A stretch of 64,000 bases of DNA from Halioglobus sp. GTDB lineage: Bacteria > Pseudomonadota > Gammaproteobacteria > Pseudomonadales > Halieaceae. The translations under genes were made by a program, and so were the position numbers. This document shows, one piece after another, positions 8,761 to 16,763 of the stretch; position 1 is the stretch's first letter; every line of letters begins with the position of its first letter. The notes below the pieces were generated by a model, which worked only from the letters and a program-made list of their open reading frames with translations, searched no databases and was not told where the DNA came from. The DNA lies in the NCBI GenBank assembly GCA_002699145.1, contig PABK01000008.1:93465-157464 (forward strand), in the 5' to 3' direction.

Positions 8761-9780
8761 ATGATCGACATCAGGATGTGGGCGCGGGCCATGGACAGGA
8801 TGCCCCGGCTCAGCCAGAGCGAGTGGCAGGCCCTGGACCCCGTCGCCAAGTGGCTCATCGCCTGCCGCGCCTCCGTCCTGTTCATGACCTTCACCGCCGC
8901 TGCCCTGGGCGGGCTGATGGCCTGGCGCGCGCAGGCGTTTTCGCTGGAGCTGTGGCTGGCCACGGTACTCGGTTTGTTGTTCGCCCACGCCACCAACAAC
9001 CTGCTCAACGACTACACTGACTCGCGTCGCGGTATCGACCGCGACAACTACTACCGCAACCAGTACGGCGTGCACGTGCTGGAAGACGGCCTGATGAGCG
9101 AGCGCCAGTTCTGGCGCTACCTGGGGGTCACCGCGGCCGTGGCGCTGGCGCTGGGCGCCTGGCTGATCCAGCAGCGCAGCGGGCTGACCCTGAACCTGAT
9201 GCTGGCCGGCGCCTTCTTCGTGCTGTTCTACACCTGGCCGCTGAAATACTACGGCCTGGGCGAGCCCGCGGTGCTGCTGGTGTGGGGCCCGCTCATGGTC
9301 GGCGGCAGCTACTACGTGCTCACCGGCGCCTGGGACTGGGGCGTCGCCTGGCTCAGCCTGGTATTCGCGTTCGGCCCAACCACCGTACTGTTCGGCAAGC
9401 ACACCGACAAACTCGACGCCGACCGCGCCAAGGGGGTGAATACCCTGCCGGTGATCATCGGCGAGGCGCGCTCGCGGCGCTGGGTGCTGGCGATGATGGT
9501 CGGCCAGTACCTGCTGTGTATCGCACTGGTGCTGTCCGGCCACTTCGGCTGGCCGCTGCTGCTGGTGTTGCTCAGTGCGCCGGCCCAGCGTGAACTGTTC
9601 GCCGTGTACAGCGCTCCCAAGCCGACCGTACCGCCGGCGGACTATCCCGCGGAGATCTGGCCGCTGTGGTTTTCCGCCTTCGCCTTTCGCCATACGCGGC
9701 GCTTCACGTCCTGGTTCCTCGCCGCGGTGATACTGGACACGGTGCTGGGCCGGCTGGGCGTCGGGACGGGCCTGATTTAA
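8761..9780 (+). CDS. UbiA/MenA-like prenyltransferase
   Basis: A 339-residue integral-membrane prenyltransferase of the UbiA superfamily. The first Asp-rich motif is NDYTDSRRGID, close to the MenA form NDxxDxxxGxD, and the second is DKLDADRAKG. About eight hydrophobic helices are visible. MenA transfers a polyprenyl chain to 1,4-dihydroxy-2-naphthoate to make demethylmenaquinone. This protein may do so or may act on another aromatic acceptor, and no other men genes are in the window. It lies between the divergent NapC/octaheme pair and the mtrA-like operon, which suggests a quinone-related role. An FNR-like box overlaps its stop codon. Confidence 0.82.
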   Translation: MIDIRMWARAMDRMPRLSQSEWQALDPVAKWLIACRASVLFMTFTAAALGGLMAWRAQAFSLELWLATVLGLLFAHATNNLLNDYTDSRRGIDRDNYYRNQYGVHVLEDGLMSERQFWRYLGVTAAVALALGAWLIQQRSGLTLNLMLAGAFFVLFYTWPLKYYGLGEPAVLLVWGPLMVGGSYYVLTGAWDWGVAWLSLVFAFGPTTVLFGKHTDKLDADRAKGVNTLPVIIGEARSRRWVLAMMVGQYLLCIALVLSGHFGWPLLLVLLSAPAQRELFAVYSAPKPTVPPADYPAEIWPLWFSAFAFRHTRRFTSWFLAAVILDTVLGRLGVGTGLI

Positions 9781-9785
9781 ATCAA
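9772..9785. promoter_or_regulatory. FNR/Anr-like box upstream of the mtrABC-like operon
   Basis: CTGATTTAAATCAA matches the FNR/Anr consensus TTGAT-N4-ATCAA at 9 of 10 specified positions and is a near-perfect dyad. It overlaps the end of the prenyltransferase gene, about 140 bases before the ATG of mtrA. A TATAGT hexamer at 9838-9843 would place the box centre near -71, a spacing used by class I FNR sites, but no convincing -35 is seen. It implies anaerobic activation of the electron-conduit genes. Confidence 0.6.
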
Positions 9786-9926
9786 TCTATGTGAGGATAC
9801 GGCGGACCATGGAATGGCACCACACCAAAGCATAAACTATAGTCACTACAGGTTCTCGACTGCCGGGAGGGGCGTCGGTTGCGCGCGCGAGGTGGTCGTG
9901 ACGGGAATCATGCGGAGTCCACTAAA

Positions 9927-10808
9927 ATGACAACAGGACTACGGCTGGCGGCGCTGCTGTTTACTGTGTGCCTGGCGCTGGCCGGTGGCGTCCGTGCCGC
10001 CGATGAACCGGGTTGCCTGGACTGTCACGACGACCCCCAGTCCCCGGAACACGCCATCTACACAACCCTGCACGGCTCCCTCAACGGCGGCGGTGCCCTG
10101 GCCTGCACCGCCTGCCACGGCGCCAGCGAGGCGCACGATCGGCGCGGCCGCAGGGTGCCCCCCGACATCAGCTTCGGCCCGCGCTGGCCCTCCCCCGTGG
10201 AAGACCGCAACGGCAGTTGCCTGTCCTGCCACGAGAGCGGCGCGCAACTGCTGTGGGCCGGCAGCGCGCACCAGCAGGAAAACCTCGGCTGTGACGGGTG
10301 CCACGACAGTCACCGCCAGGCGGACCTCGCCCTGGACCATGGCGCGGCCGAGGCGCAATGCCTGGACTGCCACACCGAGGTCAGGGCGCAACTGAACCTG
10401 CCCTCACGCCACCCCATTAAAGAGGGTAAGACGGCCTGCCGCGACTGCCACAACCCCCACGGCGGCCTGGGTGACAGCGCGCTGCACGAGGTGACCCTGA
10501 ACGACACCTGCTTCGACTGCCACCAGGAGATGCGCGGGCCCTTCCTGTGGGAACACCAGCCGGTAGCCGAGGACTGCTCCCTGTGTCACCGCCCGCACGG
10601 TTCTGTCCACGATCGCCTGCTGACCACGCGCGGCCCGGCCCTGTGCCAGCAGTGCCACGCGGCGGCGTTCCACCCCAGCGTCCCCTACGGCAGCGAGGGG
10701 CTGCCCGGCGCGGGCGCCAACGCCAACGTGCTGGGCAAGAACTGCCTGAACTGCCACAGCAAGGTGCACGGTTCCAATCATCCCTCCGGCGCGAGGTTGA
10801 CGCGATGA
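9927..10808 (+). CDS. mtrA: MtrA/DmsE-family periplasmic decaheme cytochrome c
   Basis: A 293-residue secreted cytochrome with a signal peptide ending near GVRAA and ten CxxCH motifs (first CLDCH at residue 30, last CLNCH near 273). Size, heme number and spacing match MtrA/DmsE/PioA, the decaheme wire that sits inside the MtrB porin and carries electrons across the outer membrane. The start at 9927 has GGAG at 9914-9917; an earlier in-frame codon gives no signal peptide. The stop overlaps the start of the MtrB-like gene by 4 bases (ATGA). Upstream is an FNR-like box. Partner identity is strongly supported by the next two genes. Confidence 0.9.
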   Translation: MTTGLRLAALLFTVCLALAGGVRAADEPGCLDCHDDPQSPEHAIYTTLHGSLNGGGALACTACHGASEAHDRRGRRVPPDISFGPRWPSPVEDRNGSCLSCHESGAQLLWAGSAHQQENLGCDGCHDSHRQADLALDHGAAEAQCLDCHTEVRAQLNLPSRHPIKEGKTACRDCHNPHGGLGDSALHEVTLNDTCFDCHQEMRGPFLWEHQPVAEDCSLCHRPHGSVHDRLLTTRGPALCQQCHAAAFHPSVPYGSEGLPGAGANANVLGKNCLNCHSKVHGSNHPSGARLTR

Positions 10809-13081
10809 GGCGGTTTCGACTGAAAGTACTGCCGCTGCAGGTGGCGCTGGCCGTCACCGCGCCCGCCGCGCTGGCCGCTGACGAGCCGGCCGGGGAAGAG
10901 GCGCCGGGACGTTACACGCCACTGGCGCTGGCCAACAGGGCCGCCTGGAGCGGCCCGGATGACGCCTTCGCCGGGCGCTTCCAGCTCGGCGGGGCCTACA
11001 CCTTCGACGACAACTACAGCTTCGGCCAGTACAACGGCCTGAGCGAGGAGACGCTGACCCTGATCGGCGACCTGCGCTGGCAGGATTACAGCAACGGCGA
11101 CAGCTACTGGCGCGCGTCTTTTTCCGACCTGGGGCTGGACACCCGCGAGGGACAGGTCACCTGGGGCATGGCTGACCGCATGCGCCTGACCCTGGGCTTC
11201 GATTCACAGCAACAGGTGCGCAACGACAGCGGCGCCACGCCATTCAGTGGCGACTACCGCCAGTCCCTCCCCGCGGACTGGGTCAGCGGCGTCAATACCG
11301 GCGATTTCAGCGCGCTGGCCGGCGCCCTGCACGGTTTCGACCGCGAACTGGACCGCGACACCCTGTCGCTGGCCTTCGAGGCGCGCCTGGCGGAGCGCTG
11401 GCGGCTGCGCAGCAATCTCTCCCACGAGCAGAAGGAAGGACACGGCGACATCGGCGCCGGCATCTATATCGACGCCGCCTCGGCGGACTCGGTGCTGCTG
11501 CGCGCACCGGTGGACTACGCCACCACCGAGGCCGACCTGGGGCTGGCCTTTGCCGGGGATAAACTGCACCTGGACGGCGAGCTCGCCTGGTCGCGCTTCG
11601 ACAACGACAAGGACCTGCTGAGCTGGCAGAATCCCTACGCGAACTTCGGCGCGGACGTCGCCTACCCGGCCGGCACCGGCGGCATGAGCCTGGCGCCCGA
11701 CAATGAGCAACTGCGCGGCCGGCTCGTGGGACACTACCTGTTCTCGCCCAAAGTGCGCCTGCAGTTCGACGGCAGCTACGCCCTGGCCAGCCAGGACGAC
11801 GACTACCTCGACTACACGGTGAACGACGCGCTGAGCGTGACTGAACCGCTGCCGGCAGGCGACCTGGACGGCGAGGTCGCCTCGGGCACCTTCAACGGCA
11901 AGCTGCTGCTGATGCCCTGGCGCAAGTTCAGCGCGCAGGTCTACTACCGGCTGCGCGACCGCGACTACGACGTGGACCGCGACGGCTACCTGTACGTGCG
12001 CGGCGATGGCGGCGACCAGCCGGACTCCGCGTTGACCGTCTACAACACCACCCATGACCTGACCTCACAGACCGGCGGCCTGGAAGCCAGCTATCGCCTG
12101 CCCCTGCGCAGCAAGCTGACTCTGGGCTACGCCTACGAGGAGGTGGAGCGCAGCAACGCGGCGGTGGAGAAAACCGAGGAAGACCGCTACACACTCACCT
12201 ACCGCATCCAGCCCTGGTCCAGCGTCAGCGCGCGTATGGAACTGCTGTACGCGGACCGCGCGGCGGATACCTACGCGTGGGACCAGTCCTACTACGCGCT
12301 GCTGGACGCCCAGCTGATCAATGCCACCCCGGACAGCCAGCGCTATATCAATCACCCGCAGCTGTACCAGTACTACCTGGCCAACCGCGAACGCTACGAG
12401 GGCAAGCTGAACCTGACGGTCCTGCCCGGCGAGCGCTGGAACCTGAACTTCAACGCCCTGTGGCGCTACGACGACTACGACCAGAGCCAGCTCGGCCTGA
12501 CCGAATCCGAGTGGATCGGGGGCCACCTCAGCCTCAGCTACGCCGCGGCGGACGACCTGACTGCGAGCCTGTACGGGGGTTACGACCGCTACGACGGCAA
12601 CCAGCAGAGCCGCGCCTTCCGCGGCGGCCAGGAAAAGAATGCCTTCGAGATATTCCCGCCGCTGCCACAGGCCTCTGACCCGAACCAGGACTGGACGCTG
12701 GACGCCACGGACCACAGCGTGACGCTGGGCGCAAACCTGCACTGGCGGCCCGCGCCCGACTACGAGATCGAGCTGGACTACAGCTACGTCGACACACGCG
12801 GCGAACAGGAATTGTCCACCCAGCCAGGCGCCAGTGTCAGCGCCTCCGACCTGCCGAACGTGAACACCCGGCTACACCATGTGGAGGCCGGGGCGACCTG
12901 GCACGTGGTGGACGATGTTTCGCTGCGCCTGGACTACCAGTTTTACAGTTACGAATCCGATGACTGGGCGTGGGAAAACGTCGAGGCGAACACCCTCGAC
13001 AAGGTACTGACTTTCGGCCAGGACAATCCGGACGAGGATATTCATTACGTGGGCGTGTCGGCGATCTATCGCTGGCAGTAA
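10805..13081 (+). CDS. mtrB: MtrB/PioB-family outer-membrane beta-barrel (decaheme-associated porin)
   Basis: A 758-residue protein with a signal peptide (ending ALAAD). Throughout it shows alternating polar/hydrophobic strands rich in Tyr, Asp, Arg and aromatic residues, and it ends in the outer-membrane targeting pattern YRWQ (aromatic two residues from the end). Length and context fit MtrB/PioB, the roughly 26-28-strand porin that sheathes MtrA and docks the extracellular decaheme protein. The ATG at 10805 overlaps the mtrA stop; the longer upstream reading frame is mtrA in another frame. The mature protein contains no cysteine at all, so the N-terminal CxxC of Shewanella MtrB is missing. 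Confidence 0.88.
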   Translation: MRRFRLKVLPLQVALAVTAPAALAADEPAGEEAPGRYTPLALANRAAWSGPDDAFAGRFQLGGAYTFDDNYSFGQYNGLSEETLTLIGDLRWQDYSNGDSYWRASFSDLGLDTREGQVTWGMADRMRLTLGFDSQQQVRNDSGATPFSGDYRQSLPADWVSGVNTGDFSALAGALHGFDRELDRDTLSLAFEARLAERWRLRSNLSHEQKEGHGDIGAGIYIDAASADSVLLRAPVDYATTEADLGLAFAGDKLHLDGELAWSRFDNDKDLLSWQNPYANFGADVAYPAGTGGMSLAPDNEQLRGRLVGHYLFSPKVRLQFDGSYALASQDDDYLDYTVNDALSVTEPLPAGDLDGEVASGTFNGKLLLMPWRKFSAQVYYRLRDRDYDVDRDGYLYVRGDGGDQPDSALTVYNTTHDLTSQTGGLEASYRLPLRSKLTLGYAYEEVERSNAAVEKTEEDRYTLTYRIQPWSSVSARMELLYADRAADTYAWDQSYYALLDAQLINATPDSQRYINHPQLYQYYLANRERYEGKLNLTVLPGERWNLNFNALWRYDDYDQSQLGLTESEWIGGHLSLSYAAADDLTASLYGGYDRYDGNQQSRAFRGGQEKNAFEIFPPLPQASDPNQDWTLDATDHSVTLGANLHWRPAPDYEIELDYSYVDTRGEQELSTQPGASVSASDLPNVNTRLHHVEAGATWHVVDDVSLRLDYQFYSYESDDWAWENVEANTLDKVLTFGQDNPDEDIHYVGVSAIYRWQ

Positions 13082-13100
13082 CACCCGGGAGAGGACAGCA

Positions 13101-15386
13101 ATGCTTACACCCATGCGCAAGCGGATACTGGCGGGCCTGCTCGTCGTCTGTAGCGGCCTGCTCGTCGCCTGCAGTGGCGGAGGTGGCGGAGACAGCGCCG
13201 ATGGCGTACAGCCCGGGCCGCCGCCTCCCGGCGGCCCGGTGGACCCGACGCCACCGGACCTGCCGGATCCGCCGCCCTCCCCCTACGCCGAGGCGCAGCG
13301 ACTGATTGCCACCATCACCAGCGTGAGCCTGAACGGCGACAACCAGGCGGTGGTGGAATTCCAGCTTACCGACGGCAGTAACATCGCCATTACCGATCTC
13401 ACCGTGGACGATGTGCGCTTTGTCATTGCCAAGTTGGCGGCGAGCAGCCTGGGTAACCTGACCGGCAACTGGCAGTCCTACGTCAACGATATCGAGACCG
13501 CCGGCAGCGTCGGACCGGGCACGCAGGATAGGCTGCAGGCGACCTATGAGCGCGACGGCGAGTTCGTCAACAACGGCGACGGCACCTACGTCTACACCTT
13601 TGCCACCAGCCTCAGTGACCTGCCCCAGGAGATTCTCGACCAGGCGGCGGTCGAGGGCCTGGACCTGTCCTTCGAAGACGATCGCACCCACCGCGTCGCC
13701 ATCCAGTTCGACAACTCCAACTCCACCGCCAACCCCAACTATGACTGGGTTCCGGCGACCGGCGCCCTGGCGAGTTTCAGCCGCGATATCGCCGCCACCG
13801 AGAACTGCAACGCCTGCCACGATCCACTGGGCATACACGGCGGCAACCGGCGCGAGATCGAGTACTGTGTGACCTGCCACAACCCGGGCAGCACCGACGC
13901 CAACAGCGGCAATACCGTCGACATGAAAGTCATGGTGCACAAGATCCACATGGGCCGCGACCTGCCCAGCGTGCAGGACGGCGGCGAGTACGCCATCTAC
14001 GGCTTTCGCGACAGCAAGCACGACTATTCCGACCTTGGCTACCCGCAGGATATCCGCAACTGCGTGAACTGCCACGTCGGCACCGGCACGGTGGGCGAGC
14101 GCGAGGACCTGGTGCTCACCGCCCAGGGCGACAACTGGGCCGAGGTGGCCTCCATGGCCGCCTGCGGCAGCTGCCACGAGGACCTGGATTTCAGCGTCCA
14201 CGCCGGCGGCCAGGAGGACGACTCGGGCTGCGGCTCCTGTCACTCCGCCGGCGGCCCCGCGGGCAGTATCGCCGACAGCCACCGCATTCTCAGCCAGGAG
14301 GCCAGCGCGCGCTTCGCCGCCGAGGTGGTGCGCGTGGTCAACAGCATGCCCGGCGACGTGCCGCGGGCGGTCATCGCCATCAGCAACCCGGAGACCGGCG
14401 AGCGCTACGACCTGCACAACGACCCGGAATTCGAAGGCGGGTCCGTGAACGTACGCGTGTCCTGGGACACGCGCGACTACCACAACACCGGCAACGGCGC
14501 GGAAGACGCCGGATCCATCTCCGCCAGCGCCCTGAGCGGCTCCACGGACAACGGCAACGGCACCTACAGTGTGAGCATGCCCATCGCCCTGCCCGACGGC
14601 AGCGAGCCACCGGGGGTTGCGGCCTCCGGCAGCGGTGTCGCGGTGGTCGAGGGGCGCCTGTCACTGGTGCTGGAGGAAGGCGCGGACGCCGAGACCGTCC
14701 CCCTGGTCAACGCCCACGGCTTCTTCTCTATCGACGAACCCGACGCGGTCGCTGTGCCGCGCCGCGATTCGGTGGAACTGGGCGCCTGCCTGGCCTGCCA
14801 CGGCTCGCTGAGCCTGCACGGCGGCAACCGCACGGACAGCATCAACAGCTGTGTCACCTGCCACAACCCACGCAACACCGACCGCGAGGTACGCGAGATC
14901 GCGGCCGACCCGCCGACGGACGGCAAGGCGGAGGAGTCACTGCACTTCAAGACCATGATTCACGGCATCCACGCCGCGGCCATGCGCGAGAACCCGCTGC
15001 AGATCGTCGGTCGCAATGGCGGCACAACCCACGTCTACGACGAGGAGGAGGTGCACTACCCCGGCAACCTCGCCAACTGCACCGCCTGTCACGGCGACAG
15101 CGGCTTCGGCCTGGCCCTGGCCGACGGCGTGCTCGGCACCACGGTGGACACCGGGGCGGACCACACGGATCCGGCCGACGACACGGTGGTGTCGCCGATG
15201 GCCGCTGCCTGCGCCAGTTGTCACGACAGCGATGTCGCCGCGGCGCACATGGAGTCCCAGGGCGCCAGCTTCGCCACCTCACAGGCGGCGCTGGACAGTG
15301 GCGCGGTGGTCGAAACCTGCGTTGTTTGCCACGGCGAGGGCAAGGCGAACGACGCCTGGGTCAGTCACCAGTCCTTCCTGGACTGA
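13101..15386 (+). CDS. mtrC: OmcA/MtrC-family decaheme outer-membrane lipoprotein cytochrome
   Basis: A 761-residue lipoprotein: the lipobox LVAC puts the lipidated Cys at residue 24, followed by a Gly/Ser then Pro-rich linker. Ten CxxCH motifs occur in two clusters of five (first at residue 236, last at 740), separated by a beta-rich domain. This is the split-pentaheme layout of OmcA/MtrC cell-surface cytochromes, which pass electrons to metals, flavins or other acceptors outside the cell. It starts 19 bases after the MtrB-like gene with a GAGAGGA ribosome site and completes an mtrA-mtrB-mtrC operon ended by a strong terminator. The family is clear; the acceptor is unknown. Confidence 0.9.
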   Translation: MLTPMRKRILAGLLVVCSGLLVACSGGGGGDSADGVQPGPPPPGGPVDPTPPDLPDPPPSPYAEAQRLIATITSVSLNGDNQAVVEFQLTDGSNIAITDLTVDDVRFVIAKLAASSLGNLTGNWQSYVNDIETAGSVGPGTQDRLQATYERDGEFVNNGDGTYVYTFATSLSDLPQEILDQAAVEGLDLSFEDDRTHRVAIQFDNSNSTANPNYDWVPATGALASFSRDIAATENCNACHDPLGIHGGNRREIEYCVTCHNPGSTDANSGNTVDMKVMVHKIHMGRDLPSVQDGGEYAIYGFRDSKHDYSDLGYPQDIRNCVNCHVGTGTVGEREDLVLTAQGDNWAEVASMAACGSCHEDLDFSVHAGGQEDDSGCGSCHSAGGPAGSIADSHRILSQEASARFAAEVVRVVNSMPGDVPRAVIAISNPETGERYDLHNDPEFEGGSVNVRVSWDTRDYHNTGNGAEDAGSISASALSGSTDNGNGTYSVSMPIALPDGSEPPGVAASGSGVAVVEGRLSLVLEEGADAETVPLVNAHGFFSIDEPDAVAVPRRDSVELGACLACHGSLSLHGGNRTDSINSCVTCHNPRNTDREVREIAADPPTDGKAEESLHFKTMIHGIHAAAMRENPLQIVGRNGGTTHVYDEEEVHYPGNLANCTACHGDSGFGLALADGVLGTTVDTGADHTDPADDTVVSPMAAACASCHDSDVAAAHMESQGASFATSQAALDSGAVVETCVVCHGEGKANDAWVSHQSFLD

Positions 15387-15400
15387 GCCTGATCACCCCG

Positions 15401-15431
15401 AACACCCCCGCCTGCGCGGGGGTGTTTTTTT
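15401..15431 (+). terminator. Strong rho-independent terminator of the mtrABC-like operon
   Basis: An 11-bp perfect stem (AACACCCCCGC with GCGGGGGTGTT, loop CTGC) runs into seven T residues, 15 bases after the decaheme lipoprotein stop. Confidence 0.92.
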
Positions 15432-15611
15432 GTGCAGCGCAAGCGTTGACGCGCGGACGCTGCAGGAGCGTCAGGCATGAGCGGCATGCACAGGCATGCA
15501 CGGCATTGCCTATGCAGCCGGGCACCGAGAACTCACGCAACACTCCCACGACACGCCAAAAGTAGGCTACTATTGCCCGGTCACGAGCCAAGGGCGCAGG
15601 AGGGAAACGCC

Positions 15612-16742
15612 ATGACGGGTCATTCACGGGGATTGCTGCCCATCGTACTTTCGCTGCTGCTCGCCGCCTGTGGTGACGCCGTGGAGGAGGCGCCTGCCGA
15701 GACAGCCAGACCGGTCAAGTTGTTCACCGTCGCCGGCGGCGCCACCGACGCCATGCGCACCTATCCCGGCCGCGTCGACGCCTCGCAGCGCGCCGAACTC
15801 GCATTTCGCGTACCGGGCAAGCTGCAGGAACTGCCCGTGCGAGAGGGCGACCTGGTGGAGGAAGGCCAGGTGCTGGCCAAACTGGACCCCACCGAATACG
15901 CGCTCATCGTCGAGGACCGCCAGGCCAGGTTCGACAAGGCGCAGCGCAACTTCAACCGCGGCAAGGAACTGGTGGCCGAGGGCAATATCTCGCGCCTGGA
16001 TTTCGATCGTATGGAGGCGGAGTTTCGCAGCGCCTCCGCCGCGCTGTCCCAGGCGCGCAAGGACCTGGAATACACCGAACTCGTATCGCCCTTTACCGGC
16101 AGGATCGCCGAGCGTGCGGTAGAGAACTTCGAAGAGGTGCTGGCCAAGCAGACCGTGATCACGCTGCAAAATATCGAGCAACTCGACGTGGTCATCGACC
16201 TGCCCGAATCCGTGGTGCGCGGTATCCGCGGCGCCTTCCGCAAAGCCAGCGTTGGCACTTCCGCCAGCGAGCCGGCGGCGCGGGCCTCGGCGCGCTTCGA
16301 GGGCCACAACAACGAGAGCTTCCCGCTACAAACCAAGGAACTGGCCACCAAGGCCGACGCACAGACCCAGACCTACCGCGCCACTTTTACCATGGCGGCG
16401 CCGGACAACTTTCCCGTGCTGCCCGGCATGACCGCCACCGTGGCGCTGGACCTGAGTGAACTGACCAGCGCCGACGCGGTGAAATGGGTGCCGCAGCGCG
16501 CGGTGCAGGCCAGCAACGAACTGCAGCCGAGGGTCTGGCTGCTGGACGCGCAGAGCATGACAGTCAAGCCGCGTCCCGTTGAACTCGGCCGCGTGTCGGG
16601 GGATATGATAGAGATCCGCGACGGGCTGGACGGCGGCGAGGAGATCGTCGCCGTCGGCGCCGCTTATCTCGCCGAAGGTATGCCGGTGACACGCATGGCC
16701 GCATCGGAGCAGGCCGTGCCCCGGGCGGACGACCCGTCCTGA
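15612..16742 (+). CDS. RND efflux periplasmic adaptor subunit (HlyD/AcrA family lipoprotein)
   Basis: A 376-residue membrane-fusion protein. The ATG at 15612 follows a perfect AGGAGGG at 15598-15604 and opens a lipoprotein signal with lipidated Cys at residue 20 (LLAAC). The order is short beta-barrel/lipoyl half (about 45-90, with the pattern FRVPGKLQELPVREGD), an alpha-hairpin (about 95-150, KAQRNFNRGKELVAEG), the second lipoyl half (SPFTGRIAERAVENFEEV) and a beta-barrel/MP domain. It bridges the inner-membrane pump to an outer-membrane channel. The permease begins 21 bases downstream. No TolC/OprM-type gene is present, so the exit channel must be encoded elsewhere. Confidence 0.9.
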   Translation: MTGHSRGLLPIVLSLLLAACGDAVEEAPAETARPVKLFTVAGGATDAMRTYPGRVDASQRAELAFRVPGKLQELPVREGDLVEEGQVLAKLDPTEYALIVEDRQARFDKAQRNFNRGKELVAEGNISRLDFDRMEAEFRSASAALSQARKDLEYTELVSPFTGRIAERAVENFEEVLAKQTVITLQNIEQLDVVIDLPESVVRGIRGAFRKASVGTSASEPAARASARFEGHNNESFPLQTKELATKADAQTQTYRATFTMAAPDNFPVLPGMTATVALDLSELTSADAVKWVPQRAVQASNELQPRVWLLDAQSMTVKPRPVELGRVSGDMIEIRDGLDGGEEIVAVGAAYLAEGMPVTRMAASEQAVPRADDPS

Positions 16743-16763
16743 TCAGCGCGGAGCTTCGACTAC

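Noticed and set aside
9815..9820. TGGCAC as a sigma-54 -24 element before mtrA
   Set aside because: The required TTGC about 5 bases further on is missing (CAAAGC instead), so it does not match TGGCAC-N5-TTGC.
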